From assembly GCF_032401055.1 (NCBI RefSeq), contig NZ_CP135529.1, positions 744,001 through 808,000 on the forward strand: 64,000 nt of DNA, read 5' to 3'. Position numbers and translations under genes: made by a program. Source of the DNA: Tardiphaga sp. 709. Lineage in GTDB: Bacteria > Pseudomonadota > Alphaproteobacteria > Rhizobiales > Xanthobacteraceae. Below, in pieces: positions 35,224-43,859 of this stretch. Below the pieces are notes generated by a model. The model made no database searches. It saw only the letters and a program-made list of their open reading frames with translations, and was not told where the DNA came from. How positions within the stretch are numbered: position 1 is the first letter of the stretch; each line of letters starts with the position of its first letter.

Positions 35224-36603
35224 ATGGACCATTTCGTCCAACCGGTCAGGTCGCTTGCGCGAATTGCCGCGCTGATGGTCCTGACTTTGCTGCTCTCGGC
35301 CAGCGCTGCATTGGCCGAGAAGCGCATCGCGCTTGTGGTCGGCAACTCCGGCTACCAGAACATCACCCGCCTCGATAATCCGAAGAACGACGCGAAGCTG
35401 ATGGCGGAGACTTTGAGCGGTCTCGGCTTCACGCTGATCGGCGGCACTGCGCAATTGGACCTGGACAAAAGCGCACTTGATCTCGCCGTGCAGAATTTTG
35501 GCCGGCAGGTTCAGGGCGCTGACGTCGCCCTGTTCTATTACGCAGGCCACGGCGTGCAGGTCAGCGGCTCCAATTACCTCGTGCCGGTGAACGCCAATCC
35601 CACCCGCGAGGCGGATGTCGATTTCCAGATGGTCGATATCAATCTGGTGCTGCGCCAGATGCAGGGCTCCGGCACGCGCCTCAACATGGTCATCCTCGAT
35701 GCCTGCCGGAACAATCCGTTCGGGTCGCGTGGCCTGCGCGCCTCGGAAGGCGGCCTTGCCCAGATGCGCGCACCGGAAGGCACCCTGATCTCCTATGCGA
35801 CCCAGCCCGGCAGCGTGGCGCAGGACGGCAGCGATGGTAACAGCCCCTATACCAAGGCGCTGGCGACCACTGTGCGCCAAGCCGGTCTCGATATCTTCCA
35901 GACCTTCAATCAGGTCGGCCTTGCCGTGAAGCGCGCCACCGGCGGCTCGCAACAGCCATGGGTATCGTCGTCGCCGATCGACGGCACGTTTTACTTCGTG
36001 GCACCAACCGCCACCGTGCCGCTCGTCGTGCCGCAGAAGCCTGTGCAGGAAGCACGCCTGCCCGATGCACCGCGGATCGACTTCGACAAATTGCCGATCA
36101 CGGATCCAATCAAGCTTACGGAAATCAGCGACCGGCTTTATGAGCTGAATTTCGATCCCGAACCGCTGAATAGCAAGAATGGCATCGCGGTTGCGATCCG
36201 CGATTTCCAGGTCAAGGGCGGCATGCCGCCAACGGGAGAGGCAACCGAGGGCCTGCTGCAGCGTTTGCGCAGCGCGAACGACCAGAAGCAATGGGGTTCG
36301 ATCGTCTACGACATCAAGAACAAGAAATGGGGCATGTCGTGGGATCAGCCGTCCCGCAAGTCAGCCGTGACCAAGGCACGCGCCCAATGCGGCACGGCTC
36401 CCTGCCCGCTCGAACTGTCGTTTTACGGAGCGAATTGCGGCGCCTTCGCAGCTCTCGGCGGCAACTGGTCGCTTGTCGCGCGGCCCACGCTTGCGCAAGC
36501 GCGCGATGCGGCCATCGATCAATGCACCAAGACAGGAAAATCATGTCCGATCGTCGGCGCCATCTGCGCCAACGCCACGATGGGGCCTGACGCGAAATTG
36601 TAA
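35224..36603 (+). CDS. Secreted caspase-family protease with peptidoglycan-binding-like and DUF4189 domains
   Basis: 459 residues. A signal peptide ends near SASAALA (residue 31). A caspase/metacaspase domain spans about 33-275: KRIALVVGNSGY start, catalytic His109 in YYAGHGVQ and Cys161 in LDACRNNPF. A middle segment at about 300-355 (LYELNFDPEPLNSKNGIAVAIRDFQ) resembles a peptidoglycan-binding fold. A C-terminal DUF4189-like domain at about 365-455 has WGMSWDQPSRKSAV and a Cys-rich end. It is exported to the periplasm. ATG 35224 is used, with GGATGGGA upstream; ATG 35215 would add three residues. Two small secreted paralogues follow within 27 bp, probably in one operon. The biological role is unknown. 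Confidence 0.9.
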   Translation: MDHFVQPVRSLARIAALMVLTLLLSASAALAEKRIALVVGNSGYQNITRLDNPKNDAKLMAETLSGLGFTLIGGTAQLDLDKSALDLAVQNFGRQVQGADVALFYYAGHGVQVSGSNYLVPVNANPTREADVDFQMVDINLVLRQMQGSGTRLNMVILDACRNNPFGSRGLRASEGGLAQMRAPEGTLISYATQPGSVAQDGSDGNSPYTKALATTVRQAGLDIFQTFNQVGLAVKRATGGSQQPWVSSSPIDGTFYFVAPTATVPLVVPQKPVQEARLPDAPRIDFDKLPITDPIKLTEISDRLYELNFDPEPLNSKNGIAVAIRDFQVKGGMPPTGEATEGLLQRLRSANDQKQWGSIVYDIKNKKWGMSWDQPSRKSAVTKARAQCGTAPCPLELSFYGANCGAFAALGGNWSLVARPTLAQARDAAIDQCTKTGKSCPIVGAICANATMGPDAKL

Positions 36604-36629
36604 ACACCTCTATTTGAGAGCTGATTGCG

Positions 36630-37127
36630 ATGTCTTTTCGATCCGGATTGATGACTTGCGCGGCCGTATTATTTCTCTCGGGGAGCGCGGCTTTCGCGCA
36701 AGGCGCAACCGGCGGCAGCCTTGGCAATGACAGCAAGACGCTATCGGGCTCCTCCCCCGAAGCCCGATCGGCCGCGCCTGCCCAACGCGAAAGCTCCGAG
36801 CGCCGCGCGCCGCGCCGTCAAACCACGTCGCGAAACCGTGGCGAGGGCGCGGGAGGCTCCGGAAATTTCGACGGCGCCTGGTCGATATCGAGCGTAGGCA
36901 CCTCCGGCTGTTCCGACACGTTCACGGAAAGCTTCGTCGTGTCCAACGGAAGGATGATCGGCAAAGACGGCAGCGCCCCGGTCAGCGCCAACGGGACAGT
37001 GCGCGGAAGCGGAAACTACAGCGGTATCCGCGTCACCAGCCAGGGTCGCCTCTCCGGCCGTACCGGCTCGGGAGTTTTCCAGCGATCCGATGGATGCTCG
37101 GGCCGCTGGGTCGCAAGCAAGCAGTAA
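36630..37127 (+). CDS. Secreted small protein, paralogue A
   Basis: 165 residues with a signal peptide (MTCAAVLFLSGSAAFA). The mature N-terminus has the shared motif QGATGGSLGNDSKTLSGSS, followed by an Arg/Pro-rich low-complexity stretch. A C-terminal globular part starts FDGAWSISSVGTSGC and ends DGCSGRWVASKQ. Two further cysteines could pair. I do not recognise a family. It lies 26 bp after the caspase gene and 6 bp before paralogue B, so the three genes look co-transcribed. Confidence 0.75.
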   Translation: MSFRSGLMTCAAVLFLSGSAAFAQGATGGSLGNDSKTLSGSSPEARSAAPAQRESSERRAPRRQTTSRNRGEGAGGSGNFDGAWSISSVGTSGCSDTFTESFVVSNGRMIGKDGSAPVSANGTVRGSGNYSGIRVTSQGRLSGRTGSGVFQRSDGCSGRWVASKQ

Positions 37128-37133
37128 CCGCCC

Positions 37134-37634
37134 ATGGCAATCGCGCAGGTCATCACGAAATCCGTCATCCTCCCCGGTCTGCTGATCACCGCACTCGGCG
37201 GCAGCGATGCATGGAGTCAGGGCGCCACCGGCGGCAGCCTCGGCAATGACAGTAAGTCGTTGTCCGGCTCATCCTCCGAGCCGCGTGCCGCCAAGCCAGC
37301 CCGCCCGCCGCGATCCGAGCAGCGTGGAGCTCCAGCCCGCCGCGGCTCTGGTGACGGCGGCGGCAGCGCCGCCAGTTTCGATGGCACCTGGCTGATCGCA
37401 TTCATCGGTCAATCGTCGGTGTGTGCGGGCAAAACCGCCAGCAGCACATTGACGATCTCCGGTGGGAGCGTCGGCGGAGGCGGCAGCATCAGTCCGAGCG
37501 GCGTATTGCAAGGGGTCGGCAGCAGCGGCAGCGTGAGCGCGGTCATGACCGGCCGCCTGTCCGGCCGCGGTGGCGGCGGCTCGATGCAAATGTCGAATGG
37601 CTGCACCGGCCGCTGGACGGCCAGCAAGCAATGA
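37134..37634 (+). CDS. Secreted small protein, paralogue B
   Basis: 166 residues, paralogue of its upstream neighbour. It shares QGATGGSLGNDSKSLSGSS, a proline/arginine-rich linker, FDGTWLIAFIGQSSVCAG and the ending NGCTGRWTASKQ. It has an exported N-terminus with a hydrophobic run ILPGLLITALGGS. The duplicate pair differ mostly in the middle glycine-rich region. The start ATG 37134 lies 6 bp after the upstream stop. It is convergent with the ABC importer permease gene, 13 bp from its stop. The function is unknown. Confidence 0.75.
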   Translation: MAIAQVITKSVILPGLLITALGGSDAWSQGATGGSLGNDSKSLSGSSSEPRAAKPARPPRSEQRGAPARRGSGDGGGSAASFDGTWLIAFIGQSSVCAGKTASSTLTISGGSVGGGGSISPSGVLQGVGSSGSVSAVMTGRLSGRGGGGSMQMSNGCTGRWTASKQ

Positions 37635-37647
37635 TCTGCGGCAGCGA

Positions 37648-38472
37648 CTACGACTTGCGCTGCGGACGCATCGCTTCGCCGATCGCCACCACGACCGCGC
37701 AGATCGCCACCAGCACGATCGAGGCAGCGGATGCGGCCGGCAGATCGGTCCCCGTCTCCGAGATCTTGCTGTAGAGCACCAGCGGCAGGATATTCACCTG
37801 CGTGCCGGCCAGTGCCAGCGCCGTACCATAAGCGCCGACGGCAACTGCGGCCGTCAGGCAATAGGCCGCGATCAGGCTCGGCAGGATCTGCGGCAGCATC
37901 ACTTCAATGAGCGTTCGGAAACTCCCCGCACCGAGCGAGCGCGAGGCGAGCATCTGGTTGCGATCGAAATTGCTGATCGCCGGCAGCACGATCAACACGA
38001 CGCGTGGCACGAGATAATAAGAATAGGCCAGTCCCAGTCCTACCGGCGAGAAGATGAAGCCACCGATGACAGCAGGATCGAAGCCTAGTTTGGCAAGCAA
38101 CAGCGTCACGAAGCCGGCGCGGCCAAGCAGCAAGATAAAACCATAGGCGACGATCAACCCGGAAAATGTCAGCGGCAGCGAAATCGCAATCAGCGCTGCG
38201 GTGCGCAGGCCCGGCGCAAAACGTGCCAGTGCGAGCGCCACGCAGAAGCCGACAACGAGCGAGAACAGCGGTGCGACGGTGCCCAGCACCATCGTACCGC
38301 GCAGACCGTTCCAGAACACAGGATCGCTGGCGAGACGACCGAAAGCACTGCCGCCATCCGCGAAAGCACCGACCAGCACCGCGCAAACAGGGATCAGGAA
38401 GAACAGTCCCAGCACCACGCTGCCGGGTACGGCAAAGGCAGCAAGCATGGATGTCGGGACGCGAGCGCTCAT
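37648..38472 (-). CDS. ABC importer permease (iron/polyamine/phosphonate type), inner membrane
   Basis: 274 residues from ATG 38472, with about six hydrophobic segments. The coupling-helix motif of binding-protein-dependent permeases is visible around ASRSLGAGSFRTLIEVMLPQILPSL. It is separated from the other transporter genes' permease by the ATPase and binding protein, an unusual order. The same strand carries SBP, ATPase and a second permease upstream, so one operon is likely. The C-terminal end has MRPQRKS. The substrate is not defined. Confidence 0.9.
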   Translation of the reverse strand: MSARVPTSMLAAFAVPGSVVLGLFFLIPVCAVLVGAFADGGSAFGRLASDPVFWNGLRGTMVLGTVAPLFSLVVGFCVALALARFAPGLRTAALIAISLPLTFSGLIVAYGFILLLGRAGFVTLLLAKLGFDPAVIGGFIFSPVGLGLAYSYYLVPRVVLIVLPAISNFDRNQMLASRSLGAGSFRTLIEVMLPQILPSLIAAYCLTAAVAVGAYGTALALAGTQVNILPLVLYSKISETGTDLPAASAASIVLVAICAVVVAIGEAMRPQRKS

Positions 38473-38544
38473 CGTGATCCTTGTTGCAGAGTGACGAAGA
38501 AGCGATCCCCACACCATCGTGAGGATCGCCGGTGTGAGTTCAGC

Positions 38545-39624
38545 TTACTGACCGAGGACGGCCTTGGCCCAGCCGGCATCGATCTCGGCCTTCTTCGCGG
38601 TGGCCTTGGCGATATCCATCGCCTGCACCTGCGGCGCGGCCGGCATCTTGTCGGCAACGCTCGGCGGCAGGGCGACACCGGACACGGCCGGGCGCACATA
38701 GCCCTCGGCGAAGATCTTCTGGCCTTCATCGCTCATGATGAAGTTGAGCCAGAGCTTGCCGGCATTCGGGTTCGGGCCGTTCTTCACAAGCGAGATCGCA
38801 TAAGGCGCGGCGGCTGAAGCTTCTTTCGGAATGACGACGGACACGCCATCGCCGAGACCGTCGGTGAACTTGGCCTTCAAGCCATCGTTCTCGTAACCGA
38901 TCCAGATCGGGATCTCGCCCTTCAGGAACTGCGCGTAAGGCGTGGTGCCGACGGTGCGCAGCACATTGCCGGCCTTGGTCAGCTTGCCCAGATAGTCGAT
39001 ACCCGGCGTGACATTATCCATGCTGCCGCCATTGCCGAAGGCCGCGGCGAAGGCCACCACCTGGCCCTGCCCCGTCGAGCGCGGGTCCTGATACACAATG
39101 GCGTTCTTGTATTCCGGCTTCAGAAGATCAGCCCAGCTCTGCGGCACGGTCTTGACCAGCTTGGCGTTGACGAGAAACGCTACGCTCAGCGTGTGGATGG
39201 TGAACCAGCGGCCTTCGGTCTCGCGCAGCGGATCAGCAAGCTTGTCGAAATTCACTGGTTTGAAGCCGTCGACCACGCCGGCCTTTGCTGCGTCCAAAGC
39301 GGACGCTGCAAAGTAATAGGCCGTATCGGCCTGCGGACGATTGCGCGCCTTGTCGAGGGCGACGACGGTCGCCGCCGAACCAAGGTCGTTATAGACCATC
39401 TCGACGCCAGGATAGCGCTTCTGGAACGCCTTGAACTGATTGGCCCAGTTGGCCCAGGTCGGTCCGGTATCGAACGACACGACGAGGCCTTCCTTGCGCG
39501 CGGCTTCGTACAGCGCCTTTTCACCGGCATAGAGTTCGGCGCCTTCGAAGGCCCATGCGGCCGGGCTGATGGCAATGGCGAGGGAAGCTGCGGCAACGCC
39601 GCTCAGAAACTTGCGTCGGTTCAT
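38545..39624 (-). CDS. ABC importer periplasmic substrate-binding protein
   Basis: 359 residues. A twin-arginine-like N-terminus MNRRKFLSGVAAASL precedes a hydrophobic core and a cleavage region at PAAWAFE. The body resembles Fe(3+)/polyamine family solute-binding proteins (ELYAGEKALYEAARKEG, VVSFDTGPTW, YFAASALDAAKAG). A search would be needed to assign iron, polyamine or phosphonate. The start ATG 39624 is preceded by AAAGGAG. The ATPase gene is 11 bp upstream and the first permease 72 bp downstream. Confidence 0.92.
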   Translation of the reverse strand: MNRRKFLSGVAAASLAIAISPAAWAFEGAELYAGEKALYEAARKEGLVVSFDTGPTWANWANQFKAFQKRYPGVEMVYNDLGSAATVVALDKARNRPQADTAYYFAASALDAAKAGVVDGFKPVNFDKLADPLRETEGRWFTIHTLSVAFLVNAKLVKTVPQSWADLLKPEYKNAIVYQDPRSTGQGQVVAFAAAFGNGGSMDNVTPGIDYLGKLTKAGNVLRTVGTTPYAQFLKGEIPIWIGYENDGLKAKFTDGLGDGVSVVIPKEASAAAPYAISLVKNGPNPNAGKLWLNFIMSDEGQKIFAEGYVRPAVSGVALPPSVADKMPAAPQVQAMDIAKATAKKAEIDAGWAKAVLGQ

Positions 39625-39635
39625 GTCGATCTCCT

Positions 39636-40676
39636 TTATGAGGTCGGGGGAAGAAGGCGGATGGCATCGTGCGGGATGGTCACGCCGGTGATCGGCCCGC
39701 GCAGATGGGTTTCGAGGCGAATGGCGCCGCCGGCGACGGCCATATCGATCCGCCTGACGGGACCAAGATAGCGGTCGGCCGACATGCTGCCCGCGAAGCA
39801 GCAGGGATTGCTCGCATCGACCGGCCCGGTGATGGGCTCGACGCGCTCGGGACGCACGAATACGGTAACCTTCGCGCCAACGCTCTTGCCCTGCGTATCG
39901 CAGGCCAGCGCACCAATCGGCGTTGTCACCATGCCATCGCCGGAGACGCTGCCGGACCACAGGTTGGATTGACCGACAAATGCCGCGACACTGGCATCGG
40001 CGGGTGTCTCGTATAATTCGCGCGGCGTGCCGATCTGCACGATGCGGCCATCGCGCATCATCACGACCTTGTCGGCAATCGATAGCGCCTCTTCCTGATC
40101 ATGCGTCACCAGCAGCGTCGCAATGCCGGCCTGACGCTGCACGCGCAGAATTTCGTCGCGCATTTCCAGCCGCAATCCCGCATCGAGCGCCGACAGCGGC
40201 TCGTCGAGCAGCAGTCCCTGCGGCTCGAACACCAGCGCACGGGCCAGCGCGACGCGCTGCTGCTGGCCGCCCGACAATTCCGCTGGATAGTCTTCCGCGC
40301 GCTTGCCCATGCCGACACGTCCGAGCATCTCGATGGCACGTGCGCGCCGATCCTGTTTGGCGATACCGCGCACCTTCAGCGGATAGGCGATGTTTTCCCA
40401 AAGTCGCATATGCGGGAACAACGCATAGTTCTGAAACACGACACCCAGACGACGCGCCTCGGGCAGTGACGCGCCGACGTCCTTGCCATCGATCAGGATG
40501 CGCCCGGTGTCGGGCTTGAGGAAGCCCGCCAGCAATTTCAAAATCGTCGACTTGCCCGACCCCGACGCCCCGATGATCGCCAGCAATTCGCCGCGGCCGA
40601 TCTCCAGAGCAATGTCGAACACACCAGTGCTCGTGCCGGGATAGCTGTAGCTCACTTGATCGTATCGCAGCGTCAC
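39636..40676 (-). CDS. ABC importer ATP-binding protein
   Basis: 346 residues. Walker A GASGSGKST, signature LSGGQQQRVALARAL, Walker B LLLDEPLSALD, then the switch His in VTHDQEEAL. The C-terminal 110 residues form the OB-type regulatory domain of the polyamine/Fe(3+)/sugar group (FVGQSNLWSGSV, VFVRPERVEP). Its ATG overlaps the permease stop by four bases (ATGA). It powers uptake through the two permeases of this operon. Confidence 0.94.
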   Translation of the reverse strand: MTLRYDQVSYSYPGTSTGVFDIALEIGRGELLAIIGASGSGKSTILKLLAGFLKPDTGRILIDGKDVGASLPEARRLGVVFQNYALFPHMRLWENIAYPLKVRGIAKQDRRARAIEMLGRVGMGKRAEDYPAELSGGQQQRVALARALVFEPQGLLLDEPLSALDAGLRLEMRDEILRVQRQAGIATLLVTHDQEEALSIADKVVMMRDGRIVQIGTPRELYETPADASVAAFVGQSNLWSGSVSGDGMVTTPIGALACDTQGKSVGAKVTVFVRPERVEPITGPVDASNPCCFAGSMSADRYLGPVRRIDMAVAGGAIRLETHLRGPITGVTIPHDAIRLLPPTS

Positions 40677-41461
40677 GCGCCTGCCCCCACTTTACGTCGG
40701 CCGGTGACCCGCGCCGTCAGCCCGCTGGTCAGCGATGCGATCATCGCAAGCCCAAGCAGTACGACGGTGGCCGCGCAGGCAAAGCCCGTCGCGCCATAGA
40801 ACGCCTGCAGCAGCACCACAGGATAGGTGCGCGACAGAAAGCCAGAGACCAGATTGGATAATTGAAATTCACCGATCGACAGCGCGGCCACTGTCAGCAT
40901 GCAGGACAGCAGACTCGTATGCAGCTGCGGCAGTGTGACGTCCCACATACGTGCCGGAAACGATGCGCCAAGCGTTGCGGCCGCGTGCTCATATTCGGCG
41001 AGCCCGAGCTGATCCATATCGGCAACAAGAGCCGTCACCGTATAGGGCAGCGTCAATACGAGGTGCCCCGCAGCCAGCAGCCAGAAACTGCCAAGCCACG
41101 GCAATGCATCCGACGAGAAGACGAGGATGAAGCCGAAAGCGAGGACCAGTTCGGGCACGGCAATCGGCATCAGCGTGACGATCCGCGCCGCGAGCCGCAC
41201 ACCACCCCGCGCGCCGGCATGAATGGCGTAAGCGAGCGGAAGTCCAATCAGGATGTTGAGGATGCAGGTGGTCGCAACAATCTTCAGGCTGGTGGTGAAA
41301 GCGCGGCGAAAGCTGGGATCGCCGGCGACTTCCTGATACCAGCGCCAGGTGAAACCTGACGGCAGCAGCGTGCCGCTCCAGACTTCTCCAAAAGAGCCGA
41401 CGAACAACAACAGGACTGGCGCCGCGAGAAAAATCAGATAGGCGATCGCGACGAACGGCAC
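40673..41461 (-). CDS. ABC importer permease, second subunit
   Basis: 262 residues, six hydrophobic segments. The coupling motif EYEHAAATLGASFPARMWDVTLPQL is present (about 156-180). The start is GTG at 41461, nine bases after AGGGG; a nearby ATG at 41468 is in another frame. It is the first gene of the four-gene operon. Its stop overlaps the ATPase ATG. Family and partner context support an ABC importer for an unknown small solute. Confidence 0.9.
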   Translation of the reverse strand: MPFVAIAYLIFLAAPVLLLFVGSFGEVWSGTLLPSGFTWRWYQEVAGDPSFRRAFTTSLKIVATTCILNILIGLPLAYAIHAGARGGVRLAARIVTLMPIAVPELVLAFGFILVFSSDALPWLGSFWLLAAGHLVLTLPYTVTALVADMDQLGLAEYEHAAATLGASFPARMWDVTLPQLHTSLLSCMLTVAALSIGEFQLSNLVSGFLSRTYPVVLLQAFYGATGFACAATVVLLGLAMIASLTSGLTARVTGRRKVGAGA

Positions 41462-41546
41462 GAGCCATGTCCCCTGTCAAATGTGATGCTGAAGTCTGCG
41501 CCTCAGTATAACGGCGGCATATCAGTTTTATGACAGAGCGGCAAAG

Positions 41547-42170
41547 TTATGCATTTGCGAGAAGGCGTGTTGCGATGCGAGCGATGACGCCGTCGACATC
41601 AGCGACGCGCTCGACCGTATTCACCTCTGGCGCATCGGCCATCGCCAGCACCAGACGATTGAACTGTAGTCCCAGCGCCATCTCCGAGAGTGTCCCGACA
41701 CCTCCGCCAATCGCGACCAGCACGAGACATGCGCGCGCGATAATGGCATTGCGTGCCGGACCGATGCCCGTTGCGATGGGAATGGCCACATACGGATTGG
41801 CTGCGCCCCATTCCTCATCGGGCAGCAGACCAACAGGCATGCCGCCCTCCTGTGCATGGCCCTTGCACGCCGCTTCCATCACGCCGTTCTTGCCGCCGCA
41901 CAACAGTTGCAGGCCATGGCGCGCCAATGCCGCGCCCATCTGCTCGGCGAGATCGTATTGCGCCTGCGTCGCATCTCGCGGCCCGATGATGCCGATCGGC
42001 ACACGGCGCAGCTTGCGCGTCGCTGCGAGCCGCAGCAGCGCCTCGGAAGCCGTCACAGCTTCACCGCCCTGCTCCACCGCATCATCACGCCATGTCAGCG
42101 CGAGCGGATCGAACAGCCGTGCACCATCGTTGAGCTGCTGCGTGCGCTCATTCCAGAACAATGCCTGCAT
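41547..42170 (-). CDS. LOG-family/TIGR00725-like protein
   Basis: 207 residues with the Rossmann-like SLOG fold. The motifs GLQLLCGGKNGVMEAA, GPARNAIIARACLVLVAIGGGVGTLSEMA carry the GGGVGT nucleotide-binding loop. The lysine decarboxylase-like LOG family includes cytokinin-activating phosphoribohydrolases, but this TIGR00725 branch is uncharacterised. An N-terminal 40-residue extension is poorly conserved. It starts 4 bp after the gmk stop on the same strand, probably co-transcribed with gmk. Confidence 0.88.
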   Translation of the reverse strand: MQALFWNERTQQLNDGARLFDPLALTWRDDAVEQGGEAVTASEALLRLAATRKLRRVPIGIIGPRDATQAQYDLAEQMGAALARHGLQLLCGGKNGVMEAACKGHAQEGGMPVGLLPDEEWGAANPYVAIPIATGIGPARNAIIARACLVLVAIGGGVGTLSEMALGLQFNRLVLAMADAPEVNTVERVADVDGVIARIATRLLANA

Positions 42171-42174
42171 GGTA

Positions 42175-42855
42175 TTAGCCTTCGAGTTCTTGCTGCAATC
42201 CGCGCACGAAAGATGTCAGGCCGGTGCGGCGTTCGCGCTTCAGACGCTCGGCCTTGAGGATCGACTGCACCTCGCTATAGGCCTCCTCCACATTGTGGTT
42301 GATGACAATGTAGTCGTATTCGGCCCAGTGGCTCATCTCGTGGCTGGCACGGCTCATGCGCCCGCGGATCACTTCGTCGGAATCCTGCGCGCGGGTATGA
42401 AGACGCTTTTCGAGGTCGGCCGCCGAGGGCGGCAGGATGAAGACGCTGACGACGTCGGCCCGGGCTTTCTCACGCAGTTGCTGCGTACCCTGCCAGTCGA
42501 TATCGAACAGCACGTCATTGCCGGCTGAGAGCGCGGCTTCCACCGGCGCACGCGGCGTGCCGTAGCGGTTATCGAACACCGTGGCCCATTCGAGCAGTTC
42601 ATTGCCCTTGGCCATTTTCTCGAAGCGCGGCTTGTCGACGAAGATGTAGTCCTTGCCGTCAACCTCGCCAGGCCGCATCGGGCGCGTCGTGGCCGAGACC
42701 GACAGTTGCAGCCCCGGCATCCGGTCGATCAGCAGTCGCGTCAGCGTCGTCTTGCCGGCACCGGATGGCGATGACAGCACGAACATCAGCCCGCGCCGTT
42801 CGACTCCGTCAAAGCCAGCTTCTTGAGAATTTCGGCTGCCCCCGGACATGGTCAC
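42175..42855 (-). CDS. gmk: Guanylate kinase
   Basis: Phosphorylates GMP to GDP. 226 residues. The P-loop is SSPSGAGKTTLTRLL, and SVSATTRPMRPGEVDGKDYIFV is the GMP-binding signature. VLFDIDWQGTQQLR is the Walker B region. The ATG at 42855 overlaps the yicC stop by four bases (ATGA), although ATG 42849 is an alternative. The N-terminal 20 residues before the P-loop are longer than the E. coli enzyme. Co-transcribed with yicC. Confidence 0.97.
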   Translation of the reverse strand: MTMSGGSRNSQEAGFDGVERRGLMFVLSSPSGAGKTTLTRLLIDRMPGLQLSVSATTRPMRPGEVDGKDYIFVDKPRFEKMAKGNELLEWATVFDNRYGTPRAPVEAALSAGNDVLFDIDWQGTQQLREKARADVVSVFILPPSAADLEKRLHTRAQDSDEVIRGRMSRASHEMSHWAEYDYIVINHNVEEAYSEVQSILKAERLKRERRTGLTSFVRGLQQELEG

Positions 42856-43739
42856 TCCAGATTTTGTACCTGTTCACGGAATTGCTCGACCACGTTCTTC
42901 ATCTCGAGGCCGGTGCTGGTCAATTCCAGATCGTTGGATTTCGAGCAGCAGGTGTTGACCTCGCGGTTGAACTCCTGCGACAGGAAATCCAGCCGCCGCC
43001 CCACCGGACCGCCTTTCTTGATCATCTCGCGCGACTGTGAAATGTGCGACGCGATGCGGTCGAGCTCTTCGCGGATGTCGGCCTTGGTTGCCATCATCAG
43101 CGCTTCCTGGCTCAGCCGATCGGAATCGAAACGATCCGTCGCCTCGAGCAACGTCGCGATCTGTTCGGCAAGGCGCGCGCGAATGGCGTCCGGCTTGCGG
43201 CCCGGTGCGGCCTCGGCCTTGTGCGACAATGCCTCGATCTCGTTCAGGCGCTGGGACAGGAGTTCGCCGAGCGTCGTGCCCTCACGCTTGCGCATCGCGA
43301 CCAGCGCAGTCAGCGCTTCTTCGAATGCCGCGGCCACGGCAGCCTTCGCCGCCTTGTCCTCGGCCTCATCCGTCTCGGGTTCGACCACTTCGATCACGCC
43401 CTTGATATTCATCAGGCCATCGACGCTCGGCGCGACGGCGTCGATCTTGCTGGCCAATTCGGCGGCAATACGCAGCACCGAATTCAGCACCTCTTCGTTG
43501 ATCCGCACTGTCGAGGCCGCGTTGCTGCGCTTAACGGTGAGGTTCGCGTAAACCGTGCCGCGCGACAGCACTTCAGTGGCGCGCTTGCGGGCGACCGCCT
43601 CGACTTCGTCGAAGCCCGGGGGCATCCGGAAGCGTAGGTCGAAGCCCTTGGCGTTGACGGATTTCAGCTCCCACTCGAAGCTGTAAGGCCCGCTGGTGCC
43701 GTGGCTTCGCGCAAAGCCGGTCATGCTCGACAACGCCAT
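42852..43739 (-). CDS. yicC: YicC family endoribonuclease-like protein
   Basis: 295 residues. It starts MALSSMTGFARSHG, the classic YicC N-terminus, and contains SVNAKGFDLRFRMPPGF and a C-terminal VGRRLDFLSQEFNREVNT-CCSK block. Family members are linked to RNA decay and stationary-phase fitness. The upstream mltG gene is 121 bp away. ATG 43739 starts the conserved motif; upstream in-frame codons are not conserved. Confidence 0.95.
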   Translation of the reverse strand: MALSSMTGFARSHGTSGPYSFEWELKSVNAKGFDLRFRMPPGFDEVEAVARKRATEVLSRGTVYANLTVKRSNAASTVRINEEVLNSVLRIAAELASKIDAVAPSVDGLMNIKGVIEVVEPETDEAEDKAAKAAVAAAFEEALTALVAMRKREGTTLGELLSQRLNEIEALSHKAEAAPGRKPDAIRARLAEQIATLLEATDRFDSDRLSQEALMMATKADIREELDRIASHISQSREMIKKGGPVGRRLDFLSQEFNREVNTCCSKSNDLELTSTGLEMKNVVEQFREQVQNLE

Positions 43740-43859
43740 CGCGGAACGTCTCCAAAGAATACGAGTAAGATCTCGCAAGGTGCGAACCGGCTCAGGTTAG
43801 GGCCTTTTCAGGCCAAGGGGAATTCGAAGCAGAAGCCAGCGCAGGCTTGGTAGTACGGC

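Noticed and set aside
37134-37634. Antisense frames with long Arg/Ala runs opposite the secreted paralogues
   Set aside because: They are low-complexity shadows of glycine/serine-rich coding sequence.
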